Positions 47,831 to 62,300 are shown, counted from the stretch's first letter. The stretch is 64,000 nt of DNA from Brachionus rotundiformis (GCA_016802295.1 JAESIW010000138.1:2518897-2582896), one strand, 5' to 3'. The notes: generated by a model not told the origin, from the sequence alone. Translations and numbers: made by a program.

Positions 47831-49010
47831 ATGGACTTAAAAGATTACCATGAAGCAAGTGTAGTAAATTTTATGAGATTTTCTCGGGCTCAACGAGGTC
47901 TAAGTTTGCGCTCAATCAGAGCTGCGTACAAAGACGTGGAAAATCACCGGCTAAAAAATGAAACCACTCTCACAGTTGATGAAGTGCATGATATTCTCGA
48001 GGAGCTATGGGATATAGCCAACGAAGAGATTGACCGAGAGCTCAGTCACCAGGCTCACACTTACATTCTTTTACTGCGGCAATTATTTATTCAAGCCGAA
48101 AATTGGCACCTAAAACTGCAAGCCGATATTTCTGAATTGGAAAACAAAGAGCTTTTGGACAAAGTTAGAATGTTCGAAGAGGAAACTTTTTCAAATAAAA
48201 AAACCAGTTACCAACCACCTAAATTGGAGCCGGTAAATGACACCGGTGGTACCATGCTTTTAAAAGAGGTAATTAAAAAATAGAGATACAATTCTCTGAA
48301 AATAATTTATATAATATTTTGGATTTTCTGGTTATCTTATATTAAAAATTTGATTATGATTTGTATTCTTTTTCCTAAAATTTAAACAAGAGTTTGATTG
48401 ATTTGAACCCATTTAGAAAATTGGCTCATTACAAGCGGAGAATCATTCTTTAAAAGATAAAATCAGATATTTGGAAGAAAAACTAATTGAATATAGTGAA
48501 GCTAGATCGTCATCTCGAGATCATCCCAAAAAAAGTACAAGTAGATATGTAAGATATTGTTTGCTTTTAAGTCCAATACCTAAAGGAAATTAAATTTCTT
48601 AAGAAAGATGATGATGAAGTTAGGGACTTGGAGGATAAAATGAATCAATTGAGAAATGAATTGCAACGAGTAATTGAGCTTGAATTTGGATTTTGTTAAA
48701 ATTAATAAAATTATTATATGTGTTTAGTCAAACGATTCGAGCAAGCTCACTCAAAAATCTATTGAGAATGAAATGATTTCGATCAAGCACAGGTATCTTG
48801 AGATCCAGGAACAATTGAGAATGGCGGAAAAAGTATCTATTATGTAAGAAATAGCAAAGTAATTATATTTTTCCAAAATAGGAACTGGAAAAAAAATTCA
48901 ATCAAACCAATGCCTACAAAAATATGAAACAAATGTTAGATAGAAAGAATGAGCAAATTAAAGATTTGAGAAGGAGATTGAATCGATATGAACCACCAGA
49001 TGATGAATAA
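47831..49010 (+). CDS. LZTFL1: Leucine zipper transcription factor-like protein 1 (BBSome regulator)
   Basis: Five exons, 47831-48268, 48417-48548, 48586-48669, 48728-48832 and 48882-49010, give 295 residues (human 299). LZTFL1 binds the BBSome and controls its entry into cilia. The N-terminal globular part has VVNFMRFSRAQRGLSLRSI, LTVDEVHDILEEL and LLLRQLFIQAENWHLKLQADISELENKELL, very close to the family. From about residue 147 the protein is a long coiled coil. The final segment keeps the family's strongest block: EQLRMAEKELEKKFNQTNAY..., NEQIKDLRRRL and a YEPPDDE end. Intron 2 is only 37 bp, at the lower limit for spliceable introns. The TAT-GAA junction is the only one that keeps the frame. 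Confidence 0.95.
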
Positions 49011-52000
49011 ATTAAAATTAAACACTTTGAAACATTTGTTTGATAATTTTTTTCCTATCTTTGAAATTGATTTTTAATTTATGATCATACCTTTTTAGCT
49101 TGTTTTATTAATTTTAAAATCGATCGTTGATTTTTGTTAGTAATTTTTGAATTAATTTTTTTTTTTAGATCTTTTATTATCTAAGAATATTCAAATTGTT
49201 AATTGATTATTTAAATTTGCTGTTACTGATTTTTTTAATAAAATCAATCATTACAAAGCACATTTCTGAGAGGAAAAATAAATGTTTTTTATCAATTAAT
49301 TTAAATTTCAAGTTATTCTATCATAGTTTATTTTTTTATAAGTGTAAAATTTAAGAGTGAAAAAAAATCATTTAAAATTCTAATCTTTAAGATAAATTTT
49401 ATTTTGAAAATTTAGTTAAATAGTTTCCAGTAATAATTTAAATTCAAATTTAATAAATAGCATATTTTAAATAACAAACATCACATATTGACTTAACCTA
49501 GTTTATTTTTCAAAATACCAATATTTCCCTAATTTTAAGCAAATAAAATAAGTTTGGATAGACTGATTATGCTATCTTAAATCTATTAAAATGTTTTTAT
49601 CATTGGATTGAAATGGCAATGATTATTCAAAAGTTAAAACAAAAGTCTTGAATTTTCTTTCATTTTAAATGTGTATCTTAATTTTTTCAATAAATCCAAT
49701 TATAAATTAATTCAAAAAAACTTCTTATTTCTCTAAAGTGAATTTAATCATCAATCGAGATTTTTGGTTCTTTAAATGGTATTAATGAAATATTAATGAA
49801 GAATACATAAGTAATTGATTAGTTTTAAAATGTTAGAATATGAGTTGTATTTTAAAGCTTTTAAAAGTTCATCAAAGTTTTATAAAATTTAACAAAATGG
49901 ATTTGACAATTTGAAGAATCGACATATTTTTAAAAGCTTTTATTTATTAGTCACAAAAAGTAAGTTTTAAATATTGTGCCTTGTATGCAGGGACTTATTC
50001 TTAAAAAAATAAAATTTTATCGATTTACCTTGGACTTAGTGCTAAAATAGGTGTAAAAATCCAAATCTAAAAATCAATATTATTTCTACCTTATTGGAAG
50101 CCTGGTTTATAGGTTATATATTTCAACAAAAAAATCAAGTATGCATTTATAGAGTTTGTTTTGAATTCCATTAGTTAAAAATCTTCTTGATATTTTATAA
50201 AATACAGAACATTTAATTAAAATTTTATTGTCAGTTCAAGAATTTTTTAAATAAAGAATCTAAATTCACATTTTTTTTAAATAAATTAAAATCGACCTAC
50301 ATAGCGCTCATAAGAACTAAACTCATAACTCTAATCGAATAATAACTATTAAATATTACAAAAATAGTATTAAAAAATGATTTAATGAGTTAATATTTGA
50401 AGAATATTAAAAATTATTTTTCAATTATGTTCATTGAACTAAAGCTGGACAACACTTAGCTACTGATTTTTAACAATACTCGATCACTTTTTGATATTAA
50501 TTTAAAAAAGATTGTCTATTTTTTGTTTTAGATTTAATTGAAACAATAAACATGATCTTATTGAATTTATTAAATAAAATTATGTCTCTCTAAGCTGGTT
50601 TTTAAGTCATTTTAAATACACTTTAATAGTGATTTTATTAGGCTTTGTTTTCTATTTTTCTTTCAAGTGCAATAAAATATTTTAAGTAGATATTTAGGGC
50701 TTCGAATTTTTGACAGGTTTGGACAAAGTATCAAAATCAAAAATAAAATAGGCAGACTTAAGAATGAAATTAAATTTGCTACAAATTGACCAAAATAAAT
50801 TTACTCAATCATTGTTTTGTCAATATCTTGGACATTCTTAAAGAATGCTTTGTTTACTTTTTTGTCAAAGAAAAAACCTTTTAAGAGCCACTAACAAAAA
50901 AATAAAAAATTAAATTTTTATTATAATTCTTCAATTAAAAGCGAGAATCATCTGACTTGACGATTCTTGATTTTTTCAGTCCTTTTATTTAAATGAATAA
51001 CCTCTTTTTGATGATTTATTTATTCAAGTTAGTATTTTAAATGAGCTAATATTAAAATTTATTTTCAAAGAAATATATTCGTCTTGTGTTGGTTTATTGT
51101 AAAGAAATTACAAAACTATTTCCAGGCAACTAAAACCACAACAAAATATGGTGACTGAATATTTTGTGAGTAAAGTTCCCGTTCAAACAAAGCCCCTATA
51201 AGCTTATTAAATCAGTAGGCAAATTTCTCACTTAGGACTAAAACGGAAGAGAAAATTCACACAACTGCACGACGCCTCTTGGAAATAATTGCTTTCTAAA
51301 AAGACTTTAGCAAATTGGATTCAGAACGTGATCATGGCCCGATTTAGAGCAAATCAATTGTTTTAAATTCAAAAGGCCAATTTTATTTCTAGTGATTCTG
51401 TTATCCATTTTTTTGGCCAGAAAATAAATTAACAACTTCTAAGTCTCTCTTAATAGCACATTCTATCATTAAGAATATTTAATTTAGCTTCTATTTAGGG
51501 CCAACTGGTCGGCTCTATTGAGCCTTGCTGAAGGCAGCATCGGAAAAAGGCTTGTTTTTCAAATGATTTCATTTTGACCAAATAGGCAAGTACTTTTAAT
51601 TGAATAAAGTTCTCTTGATTTGGTCGGTTTTTATAAGCTTTATATATTTGCTGATTGCAATTTGAGTGCAATTTAAATATTTTAACTATCATATTTCAAA
51701 TCAAACATAGATAAATGTGATTATATTAATATGCAGCATTAATTTGTCTCTAAAATGATTTAAGTGCTTTGATTTTGGTCGATTCGAAAAAAACTAATTG
51801 CAGTATAAATTAATTTTAAGTTAGTTTATGGAATATCTTAAGTGAGAGATTACTTTTGAATTAGGAAAGCGTAAATTAATATGTTCAATCTTTTTTTTTA
51901 ATTTAGGAAGTCAATTTTTAAATTAAGTAGTAATGACTTTTTAATATAATAAATGAAAATTGATTTTTTAAATATTTGACTAGAGAGCAATTTTTGCTCA

Positions 52001-55000
52001 AATGTTATTTACTTTAATTTACCTTTTTTTGTTAATGATTTGTCAATTTTTCAACTATTATTTTGCTGCCTAGAAAGAAAAATTTCTGTAATGGAAAAAG
52101 TTAAATTCCAAGGCGTATTCAGTCATTTTTAATCTCTTTACTTAATCTTTAATGAATATGATTGATTTTTATTAATATATTTTTTTTTATTTTACACGCA
52201 ATTATACTAAAAATTCCAATGATTTAATGGCGGAACTTTTAGATTTTTAAGTTCTTTTTATTTTAGGTATCTTTAACAAATCTAAATTTTTTTCATAAAA
52301 ATAAATTACGTAATAATTTCTAAATCCTATTAGAGCCAAATCCGCACAAATGCAAATAACTAATTAGTATTTAAAATTTAATTTAAATATTTAACATTTG
52401 ATGGCATCTGGTGGATCAAAATAAAGATTATAATAGACAAAAGAATTTGTTACATTATTTTTTAAATTAAGTAAAGAATATAAAAATAATTAAATTTAAA
52501 TTTTTGCTTATGTGTCTTAAGGAAAGAGACTAAGTTTGGTTCCAATTTGCCAAAATGATATATTTATTTATTTGTAAATTAAATCTTAATATTAATCGAA
52601 AAATTTGGTATTTTATTTTCTAATTCAATCAGGTCTATGGTTTGATTGATTTCTTAATTATGCGATGGTCGACGCTAAGCTGAACTAAATGATAAAATTA
52701 GGGCAGCTAAGTTTTAGCTGATGAATTTAAAGAACATCAGGCCGAAGCTTCAAAAGCTAGACCTATCGAAGCTGTTGATCGCTTCAAAGAGATCTTAATT
52801 CAATAATGATGAATTTATATACAGAATCTAGCCAAGAGATAGCAAATTTAAATTCTAGATTTGCTTTTTAAATATTAGCTAGACTTGGTTCGTCTTATGG
52901 CACGTTTATTATCGATTCTTAAATATTTAAAATAGGTAAACAAATTTTATTCAATGTTTATTCATAATACTCGTGGTGTATCCCAATATTTGTTCATAGT
53001 TTATCTAATTCAATCTATAACGAATTAATTAAATACAAAAAACAACAATGATTGCATCTAATGAATACAAATCGAATTTTCAGCCAACTCATAAATAAAA
53101 ACCCTAATAATAATTAAAAAATATGATTTTTCTAGATACGCAACTAATTTTTGATTTGAATTTAGCTAAGCTTGGCGCATCACCCAGTGTTAATTTGTAT
53201 CAACATGTCTCTACAAATTAGTCTCAATGAAATTAAAATTATTTTTTTTTATTACTTAATTCTTGTGCTAGTTGAGCTAGAATTAATAAAATAGATAATT
53301 ATCATGCAGGATCATTTTATCGTGACTCAAATTTAATTAATAAAATAAGAAAATTATTCTTCTAAAAAAATACAACTTTAAATCACGTCAAGAAGTTTGA
53401 AGGAAATAGTGTTATCAGCTCCTATTTCAAACCATGTCCTAATGAGACTTGAAAAAAATAAATATTTTCGAGATAGTGGTGATATTCGAGTAGCCTTTGA
53501 TTTCTACGGGGAAGAACCATGCTCATTTATAAATGTTTATTCTGTATTGATTGAAAATTTTTCCTAATGCGATCTTAAGGAAATAAAAATTTATTCAATG
53601 GCAAAAAAAATTGTTTTCAGTCAGATTTAAAGATATTTAAGGATGTTGTTAATTAAACAAATCCCATATGTTCTGGATTATTTGATTAGTAAATTCCTGT
53701 TGGAGATCAAAATTTTTTTTAAGATATTATCGAAAAATCTTATGTAATAACTATATTTGTTTAGTTTTAGTTTTCCGATATACCACAATAAGGGTAAGAA
53801 GATTGGTTTTAGACTTATAATTACTTTATAATTTCTTTTAGATTATTTTATACAGAAGAATAAATAATCAATTTAAACTTTTAGAATTTTAAATTTAAGG
53901 CTATGGGATTGTTGATTTGAATTTGAATTTTTGATTTTTTATCGATCAAAAGTTATATAAATATTACTATATTAAATACCATCTTTTTTAATCTGTTGTA
54001 TTTAGTTTTTTCTAAAGAATTTTGCTACTCTTTGCATAAACCAACATTTTATACATGTTATTTAGTTTCGAAAATGAAAAGTAAACATGAACTCTTTTTA
54101 CCAAGAGAATTTAAAATCTTAACACCCAAGTTTATTAAAGATCTATAATCCTTACTAATTAGCTCAGTTTTTTTAGTTTATTGAACTTAATAAAAACTAT
54201 TAAAATTGAAAACAAAAATTTTCTAATACTAAGTCCATTAATTTGGATTTGTTATTTTTTAATGAAAGCCTCGAAAGTTTTGATTAAACTTATTAACTAA
54301 GTTTTTTAAAGGTTTAAGTTTTTAACTAATTAAAAAATAGATTTTTGATCAGTGTAAATGATATTTGGCTTAGATTAAAATTTAATTTTTAAAATTTAGA
54401 ACACAATAGAATTCAAAAATTGTCGTTAAAATATTTAGTTTGTATCAATACAACTTGTTATTTTAATTAAAACGTAATATATTATATTTAAACTATCATC
54501 TATCATCCCAATCTATTAAGTCTTTTTTTGGGATATCAAGTTGATTCAAGTAAAACAAAATGATATATAAAATTCAATCTGTCTTTCAAAAATAAATAAT
54601 CGAATAAACCAAGTGAGTTTTTTTAGATTGATTGTTTTAAAGGCAATTTATAATTATTAGAGAAAATGATAAAATCCGATCATTTTTCTAGTTCACAACT
54701 TTATTTTTTGCTTCAGTCTGATTGTTGAGAATTTTTTTCGGACATAGAATTTATTTAATCAAGTCAGAAAGAGAGAGACTAATTAAAAATTTAATATTTT
54801 TTGTACCTTTATCTTAATTTTTGATCTTTTTTCAGATAAATAAATATCTAGGATATCTTCGATTTAATTGTGGTACGGAAGTTGGGGTATTTTAAATCAT
54901 GAAACAATTAAAAAAATACATGTATATATAAATTAGATTATGACAGAGTGAGTTTTATTTTATGATATGAAATAAAATCGATTCAAACATGAATCAAATT

Positions 55001-58000
55001 GGGTTATTTTATTCCATCAACTAAAAATTTAAATGAGATTTATTGATAAGCTTTTGGATAAATGCGGAATTCAATTAAATTTTGTTTAAAAACCTCATTT
55101 TAGATCAATGTGAATTTAAGTCGTTGAAAATTCATATTGTTTGTTTTCAGATTAGCGGGGTTCTCTATTTTGTTTTTAAGTTAAGTTTAGTGTTTATTAT
55201 CAAATCAAGTTAAATTTTCCAAGTTTAAAAAAAAAATAAATAAATTTCGCCTAGGTTAATTACAATTTTAATTAAAGATGTTTTAAGTGTAGAACAAATT
55301 TTAGGTGTTTATTTACTAAAAGAGAAAATTTAAATTATAAACATTATGTCCAGCTGATTTGTAATTAAATTTCAAATGGTCTTAACAAGCCCCCGTAGTT
55401 TTTAGTCGGAAATATAATTTGATTATCATGTTAGTAGTGGAGTTAGAGTACAATTTTTTATATTTTGTATTTTTTTGGGACATTCAAATTAAAAATCGCT
55501 TAAAAAACAATTTTTATCTTGACTCAAATATTTTATTTGTTGTTTTCTCTATAGTCTAGAAGAATTATCGAAAATTTGATATCAATTCCATTTTAATTTG
55601 ATTTCGAATAATATTTGTTTTATCTTAAATTAATAAGGGAGAATTTTTTAAATATTCTGAAATCGCAAGCCAATTTAGAACTAGTTTAGGTCTCGAGAGG
55701 GATCTATTGTGATTAAAATTCTATTATATTTTTAAGCGTCAGGGCAAGCTATCTTAGATGTGGTGTTAGAAATGTGTCCGCGAGATTTGATTTAATAAGG
55801 TCTTATGATTTTTTTAATTAAGCCTAAAAAGCTTTTAGCCACTTCCCTTATTTAATTTTAGGTCCTGTATTTTTATTTATTTCCTGGAAGGAAGAGGTAA
55901 AAATTGTTTGGTTCAATAATCTTAAAATACTAATTTAATGCAATAATTTGTCATTAGTACAATAGAATCACTTTATGTGGGAGTCGATTACCGAATTGGT
56001 AAAGTGATTTTGCCTCAAGTTGAATGGTCAATTTAACCAATTGAGGTCTGACAACTAGAGAAGACAAGTCAAAATTTAATAAATTTAACAAGACTTAAAA
56101 CTTACAGTCTATTTAACAAATCGATTTATTGGAAAAGCTAGACAATTAATTCTTCATATTAGGGCTTGAAAATTTTTGTTGTATAATGATAAACGAATAA
56201 ACTTGTACTAAATTTTTAAAAACATAGAAATATAATTAGTTTAGTTTAACCAAACGAGAGGTTATAATTATGTGAATCAATGTTTTAGCTTCAGAGTTTT
56301 ATTAGTTTTTTATTTTTTATTTTTCAGGGCCAAGGCAAACAATTATAAAATAATTAAAACAACCCCAAAGCTATGCATTGTTAAATCCAAAATAAATGGG
56401 GATTTGTGTGCATTATTTTATCAAAATCAAGATATCTTAATAATAACGATTTATTTCATAATTTTTTGAACCTTATGTAATTTTCTCTAACTCATCATTG
56501 CTTTGACGAAACAATTCAGATACATGATATTATAATTTTTAAGACTTAAAACTTGTTAGATAAATTAACAAGAGAGGACAACTGGATTTTGATGAACAGG
56601 CTTGTTCAAATTGACCAAGGAAACAGTATCAGCCATATCATAGTCCAAAGCTCGGATTGATAATGAGATATTGGTGCTAAAATAAAGGCTGCAAAGGCCA
56701 TAAATGGCCAAGTGCCACAATTCAGCTCGATTTTATCTTAAAACTGAATAGACTTACAATACAAATTATTAAATTAACTAAAGAGCTGATTGAGGAAGTG
56801 TTTTTTTTTTAAATTAGCTTGGAGCCTGAAATTCAAGATTTATTTGTTTGACTCAAAGGCCTGATTACTTACGGAATGATAAATTCGATTAAGGTCATTT
56901 GTTTTGTTTTCTTTTTTTCATGTTGGCTAATTTGAAATTTTAAATTAGTTTTATGCGGTGACATTTCGGTAAAACTAAATTAAATCAATGAAAAGAAAAG
57001 AAAAGACCATTCGAGCTAGCTTTTTAAGGTCATTAATCAAATATTTGTTCAATATTTTATATCAAAATTAATTTTTAATTAAATAAAATACTAGCTTAGA
57101 AAATTTTTTAAAAAATGCTTTTATCAAGGATTTAAAGCGCTCGAAATTAAAACTGTCATAGACTGAATTTAAACACTTTTAAAGAAATAAATACTAATAA
57201 ATCAATTTTATAATTTATGTGAACCAATTTCATCAAAACAAAAGACGCTCAAATATACTCTCATTGTTTCTGTACTAATAAATCCTAATCTAATTTATCA
57301 CTTGTTTTTAGCATCCCATAGATCGACCAGCTTGAGAACAAAAGAAACGAGCGAGAAATTCTCACTCGTTTTCCTCTCTACTTATTTGAATTGTAATACG
57401 ATATAAGAATAGATACTAAAAGCGTGGATACAAAACAAAATAGATGGGATGACTTGGGCGTCACATTTCCAATTTTCACTCATAGCTTTAGAGCCAATTG
57501 TTTTGTTTATTTCAGTTCCTGAATAATTTTTTAATTTTTCTATTTTAATTAATAATTAAAATGGGTATTTTTTTAATGATAAATAAAATATAGCATTCAT
57601 TCTTGTCGAAATAAAATAGGAAAATTTTTTTTTAGATAAAGCTTTTGAAGGAAATTAGGTTTTCTAGGCCAAATAGCTACAAATCTAGTTCTAAATAGTA
57701 AATAGTTCTCTATAAAGCTAATCTACAGTTTAAGTTTTATTGCTCTGGAGCGATTGATAATTGCTTTCTTTTTAAGATATCTATAGTAGCTACATTTTAA
57801 AAGCTAAATTTTTTGATTGCTCTTTTGTTTTAAAAAAAAACAAAATTTAAATGCTGATACAAGTTAATATACCTTAAGTATTTAAATTATTTAAGATAGT
57901 TATCTATAAAATTTTAAATTAGTTAAATTCATTTGGAATTTATGTCTTTAAAGAAGTAATCTCACAGAAAAGATCTGATTTAGTATTTGCTTGAAGAAGC

Positions 58001-58205
58001 GGTTTTTTTAAATAAGAAGAATTTTTACCTTGTAATTAAATAGTGGAATTTTATTTGGAAAAAAATATAATTATAAATTATTTATGATTTACGGTTGATT
58101 TAATTAACCAACCGGCACTTGGAGAACATTCTCAAGATCAAATCTAGTCTTAATAAGGCTTTACTGTGGATCTTTTGATAAAATCAGTCTAATTAAGGCA
58201 TGTGC
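49011..58205. other. Gene desert, left part
   Basis: Over 9 kb with no gene I can support. Frames at 51495-51692 and 56272-56469 are chance-like (Lys/Asn/Phe/Ile-rich, non-ATG starts). Less AT-rich patches occur near 51170-51330, 52660-52800, 53382-53567, 55735-55800 and 57300-57480. The one at 53382 has an exon-like 61-residue frame (see findings). No tRNA or rRNA was found. Confidence 0.5.
57344..57373. repeat. Imperfect 30-bp hairpin
   Basis: GAAACGAGCGAGA and its near reverse complement, ending CACTCGTTTTC, enclose AATTCT. It lies in a slightly GC-richer patch of the gene desert. Role unknown. Confidence 0.45.
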
Positions 58206-58459
58206 GTGTTTAGATTTTTAAAAAGGATTTTGAAGCGAATCGAATAAAATTGTTTATAGATAACTCAAGACTGAACAGTGTTGGGAGCAAAGAGTTAAAA
58301 ATAAAAAAGCTAATCAAAGTTTAATTAAGCGATTCCGGTTCTTTTTTAATAATCGGACAGGATAAATTTGGACCTAGGGCAATTTCTATCTGTATAAATC
58401 GCCATATTTCCCACGCTTATACAAACAAATTTCGAATAAATTTCCGTATAAGCAGTCTA
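58206..58459. repeat. Direct repeat, left copy flanking assembly gap 3
   Basis: 254 bp that recur at 59037-59303. The copies differ by a short indel region (about 13 bp net) and a few substitutions. Confidence 0.9.
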
Positions 58460-59036
58460 NNNNNNNNNNNNNNNNNNNNNNNNNNNNNNNNNNNNNNNNN
58501 NNNNNNNNNNNNNNNNNNNNNNNNNNNNNNNNNNNNNNNNNNNNNNNNNNNNNNNNNNNNNNNNNNNNNNNNNNNNNNNNNNNNNNNNNNNNNNNNNNNN
58601 NNNNNNNNNNNNNNNNNNNNNNNNNNNNNNNNNNNNNNNNNNNNNNNNNNNNNNNNNNNNNNNNNNNNNNNNNNNNNNNNNNNNNNNNNNNNNNNNNNNN
58701 NNNNNNNNNNNNNNNNNNNNNNNNNNNNNNNNNNNNNNNNNNNNNNNNNNNNNNNNNNNNNNNNNNNNNNNNNNNNNNNNNNNNNNNNNNNNNNNNNNNN
58801 NNNNNNNNNNNNNNNNNNNNNNNNNNNNNNNNNNNNNNNNNNNNNNNNNNNNNNNNNNNNNNNNNNNNNNNNNNNNNNNNNNNNNNNNNNNNNNNNNNNN
58901 NNNNNNNNNNNNNNNNNNNNNNNNNNNNNNNNNNNNNNNNNNNNNNNNNNNNNNNNNNNNNNNNNNNNNNNNNNNNNNNNNNNNNNNNNNNNNNNNNNNN
59001 NNNNNNNNNNNNNNNNNNNNNNNNNNNNNNNNNNNN
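58460..59036. other. Assembly gap 3 (N run)
   Basis: 577 undetermined bases, again bordered exactly by a duplicated block. Confidence 0.99.
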
Positions 59037-59303
59037 GTGTTTAGATTTTTAAAAAGGATTTTGAAGCGAATCGAATAAAATTGTTTATAGATAACTCAAG
59101 ACTGAACAGTGTTGGGAGCAATTTAAGAGTTGAAAATAAATGAAATAAAAAAGCTAATCAAAGTTTAATTAAGCGATTCCGGTTCTTTTTTAATAATCGG
59201 ACAGGATAAATTTGGACCTAGGGCAATTTCTATCTTTATAAAGCGCCATATTTCCCACGCTTATACAAACAAATTTCGAATAAATTTCCGTATAAGCAGT
59301 CTA
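59037..59303. repeat. Direct repeat, right copy flanking assembly gap 3
   Basis: 267-bp second copy of 58206-58459, beginning at the first base after the gap. Confidence 0.9.
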
Positions 59304-62300
59304 GGTTTTCATTATTGTTTTTTATAATTTTTTGTAAGCTAAACTTTTGGTTTTTTTAATTTTAAATTAAAAAAAATAAGCTCATGGAACTAATTAATCG
59401 GCTTTTATGAACCTTAGTTCGATCAAAAAGTTTACGCTTAATCAAATATGTGATTATGGACACAAATTTGCTCAATAAAAAACCAAAAAGGTTAATCTAG
59501 ACTAATCGGTCTAAGCTAAAGTATTTCAACGTTATGGTGAATACTTTTCGAGACCAAAGATTATTTGCCTAATAAAAATAAATAAACGCTGAATAATTAA
59601 GATTTATTAATCTTAGAAAAAATTTGTATTCAAATTTAGTCAAATATGCGCAAATAAATACTTAAACATTTGTGATTTTGTTTATACTAATACTTAGTCA
59701 AGTTTAGTCAATAGATATTTGAGAACATTGTCTAAAAACAAAGACTTTCTATTTTAGTCTCCAAGACGTGAATATTGTCCAAGTTTGTTTTAATTTTGGA
59801 AAAAATTTTTTTTCCATTTAAAGTGATCTTAGAATTATAACAATATTTGATTGATTAGTATATGATATGGATAAAAAACACGAGCTTAGAAAAGGCAAAA
59901 TTTAATTTATCATTTTAGTATCGATCTTTCAAAGGTTAGTTGTTAAAATGTCAGGCGTCAATAACAAATAGCTCAAGGCATTATTTGTTTAACGAAATAA
60001 AAATTTTAATAAAAATTTTAGCTGATATTTTTTTAATAAAAAAAATTTTATTTTAATTCTTAGATTTTAGGTTAATAAAGCGTACCTAACATGAGTTCTT
60101 TCGAATATTAAAGATCAAATAGACTTATTTTTCTATATATATTTAAATTTTTTTTTTGCTCATTTTATAATTCAAGTTTTTAAGTTGGAACTTAATTCAA
60201 AGCTGTGGCAAAATTTGGCTTCTTGTTTATACTTGAAGAAATATAGCCATCTTGAGAATAATCAAGTTATGAATCAAGATTGTGAATCGGTAAAAAAGAT
60301 AAATTTAATAATGAAGACACAACTTTGTTCAACTATTAAATTATTTAATAATTTTAAATGTAACTATTTTTTCGTTTTTATTTCATTAATCAAGTAACCA
60401 CTTTTTGAGCAAATTTTATTTTTTGCAAAAAAATTGAAACAATTAGCGTCAAAGTCATTTGATTAAGTAATATACTCGACACGTTTGGTGTTGACACTTT
60501 TAAGAAGTTGATGAAAAAATAATGAAAACTTTATACAACTCAAGCAATTTTTATATTTCTAGAACAGTTTGATTTTTAGCTTGGCGACTGTTTATAAAAG
60601 CAAACCTTTAAAATATATCTGTACCAATAAATTTATTTTTTTGACAAGGGGTTATAAATGATAAACAATAAAATTATAAAAAATAAAACAAGTGAAAAAA
60701 CTTAGTAGCTGGTAATTTTTCAGCCTTAATTTGATATATGAGTCTAAGTAGAGGGTCATTCAAATAGTTTATTTTTCCACTTTGGCAAAATTTTATGTCA
60801 AATTTTTAATCAAATTAATGTCATTTGAATTAAACGATTTTTATTTTTGGATTAATAATACATTAATGAATTGATTTTTACTTGCCTCAAAACAAAATTT
60901 TTTTTATTGAGCAATGTGACAGCTAAAATGGACTTGGAGGAGTCTCGTGGCCATGCAAAATGCTGTCAAAAGGTTAAGATAATATTTGATAAATCAAATG
61001 TAAAAATAAAATATCCTTAGGCATATTAAATTAAGAGATTCTAATAAGCACATTTGCTCGAACTTTTGAGGTAAGAGCAACATTTATCTAAGCAAAGAGC
61101 ATTCTTGTTTTCTAGAGTAAGTAAACAATTCAAGATTTCAGATAATTTAAAATAGATTAAGATTAAGCTTTATTTAAGTATACAATATTCATTATTTGTC
61201 GCTAAAGCGAGTTAAATTGTGAATTAAACCTGGCTAAAATCGGTGATTTAGCGCTCAACATGAAGATTAGGGTTTTGTACTAAAATTTTAGATAAAGACA
61301 AAAAGGTGAATTTTAGCAAAATTAGTTGAAAAATTTAAATATTTATTGTTAGATTATGATTAAAGTTTAGCCTATTGGCAACCAAAAAATAAAAAGTTCT
61401 AATGCCAAGTTGTTTCAAAAAAATAAATTTTAAAATTAAATATGTGATAGTTGAGTTTACCTCAAGTTTCAAGAAATATCAATTCATTACAAATTTTGAA
61501 CCCAATTTAAAGTTGGTTTTAAATTTTAATTAAAATTTGGTTATCAATTTCCGGACCGCTATTAGGCTTCACTAGAGTTATTTGCAACTAAAAAAAAATT
61601 ACATATAATGAGAACTAGCTAGATCATGATAAAAAATATTGTATTCTCTTCATTTCCAAATGAAACTATTTAATTTAAATTAAGTTAAATTCGTTTTATA
61701 AAACTGCTTTGTTGTTTTTCTCTCTCTCTTGTTGTGCTCGTTTTGTATTTTATATTTTGCTTGCAATCTAAAATTTCAAATTATTATTCATCATAATCAT
61801 TTCAAAATAGAGGTCAAATAATAGACTCAAATTTTTCTCTATTTGTAGATAATCTAAAACTTAAGTGTTATTTAAATTTGTTGTGTTTACCGAGACGTCC
61901 AGAGAGGGCGAATTTGTTAACTACTGGTCATCCATTCAGTCCCGATACAGCTTGCCATAGCGCACATTTTCCACGCAATAGTTTTCTTGGCTAGACAGTA
62001 ATTAAATTGTGTCCAGTTCAGCTAAAGTTTCTAAGTCGTTTAATTTCTAGGCTAACTACCAAGTTGACTTGGACGCAGGTTTGTGCCCAAAAATTGTTTT
62101 CTTAATCTACCCGAATATAAATAACTAATTAGGACTTAATAATATTATCAGATTGATGCAAAATTGATCGAGAACATATGCTGGATTAAGATACCCGGAT
62201 CGATCTAGCTCATATGTTTTAAATAAACGAAATTATTAAGCGTTTAAAGAGCCAAGTCATTTGATTAATTAGCTTGAGCAAAGCTACTCTGGCACAATTC

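Noticed and set aside
48386..48411. B-box-like GGTTCAAATC on the minus strand in LZTFL1 intron 1
   Set aside because: The T-arm stem does not pair and no A box lies at the right distance.
51495..51692. 65-codon minus-strand frame in the gene desert
   Set aside because: No motif, AT-driven composition, isolated.
55981..56062. tRNA-Leu-like stretch (CCGAATTGGTAAAG ... CTCAAG)
   Set aside because: It resembles an A box and a Leu-type anticodon region, but stems do not pair and no B box (GGTTCRANTCC) follows.
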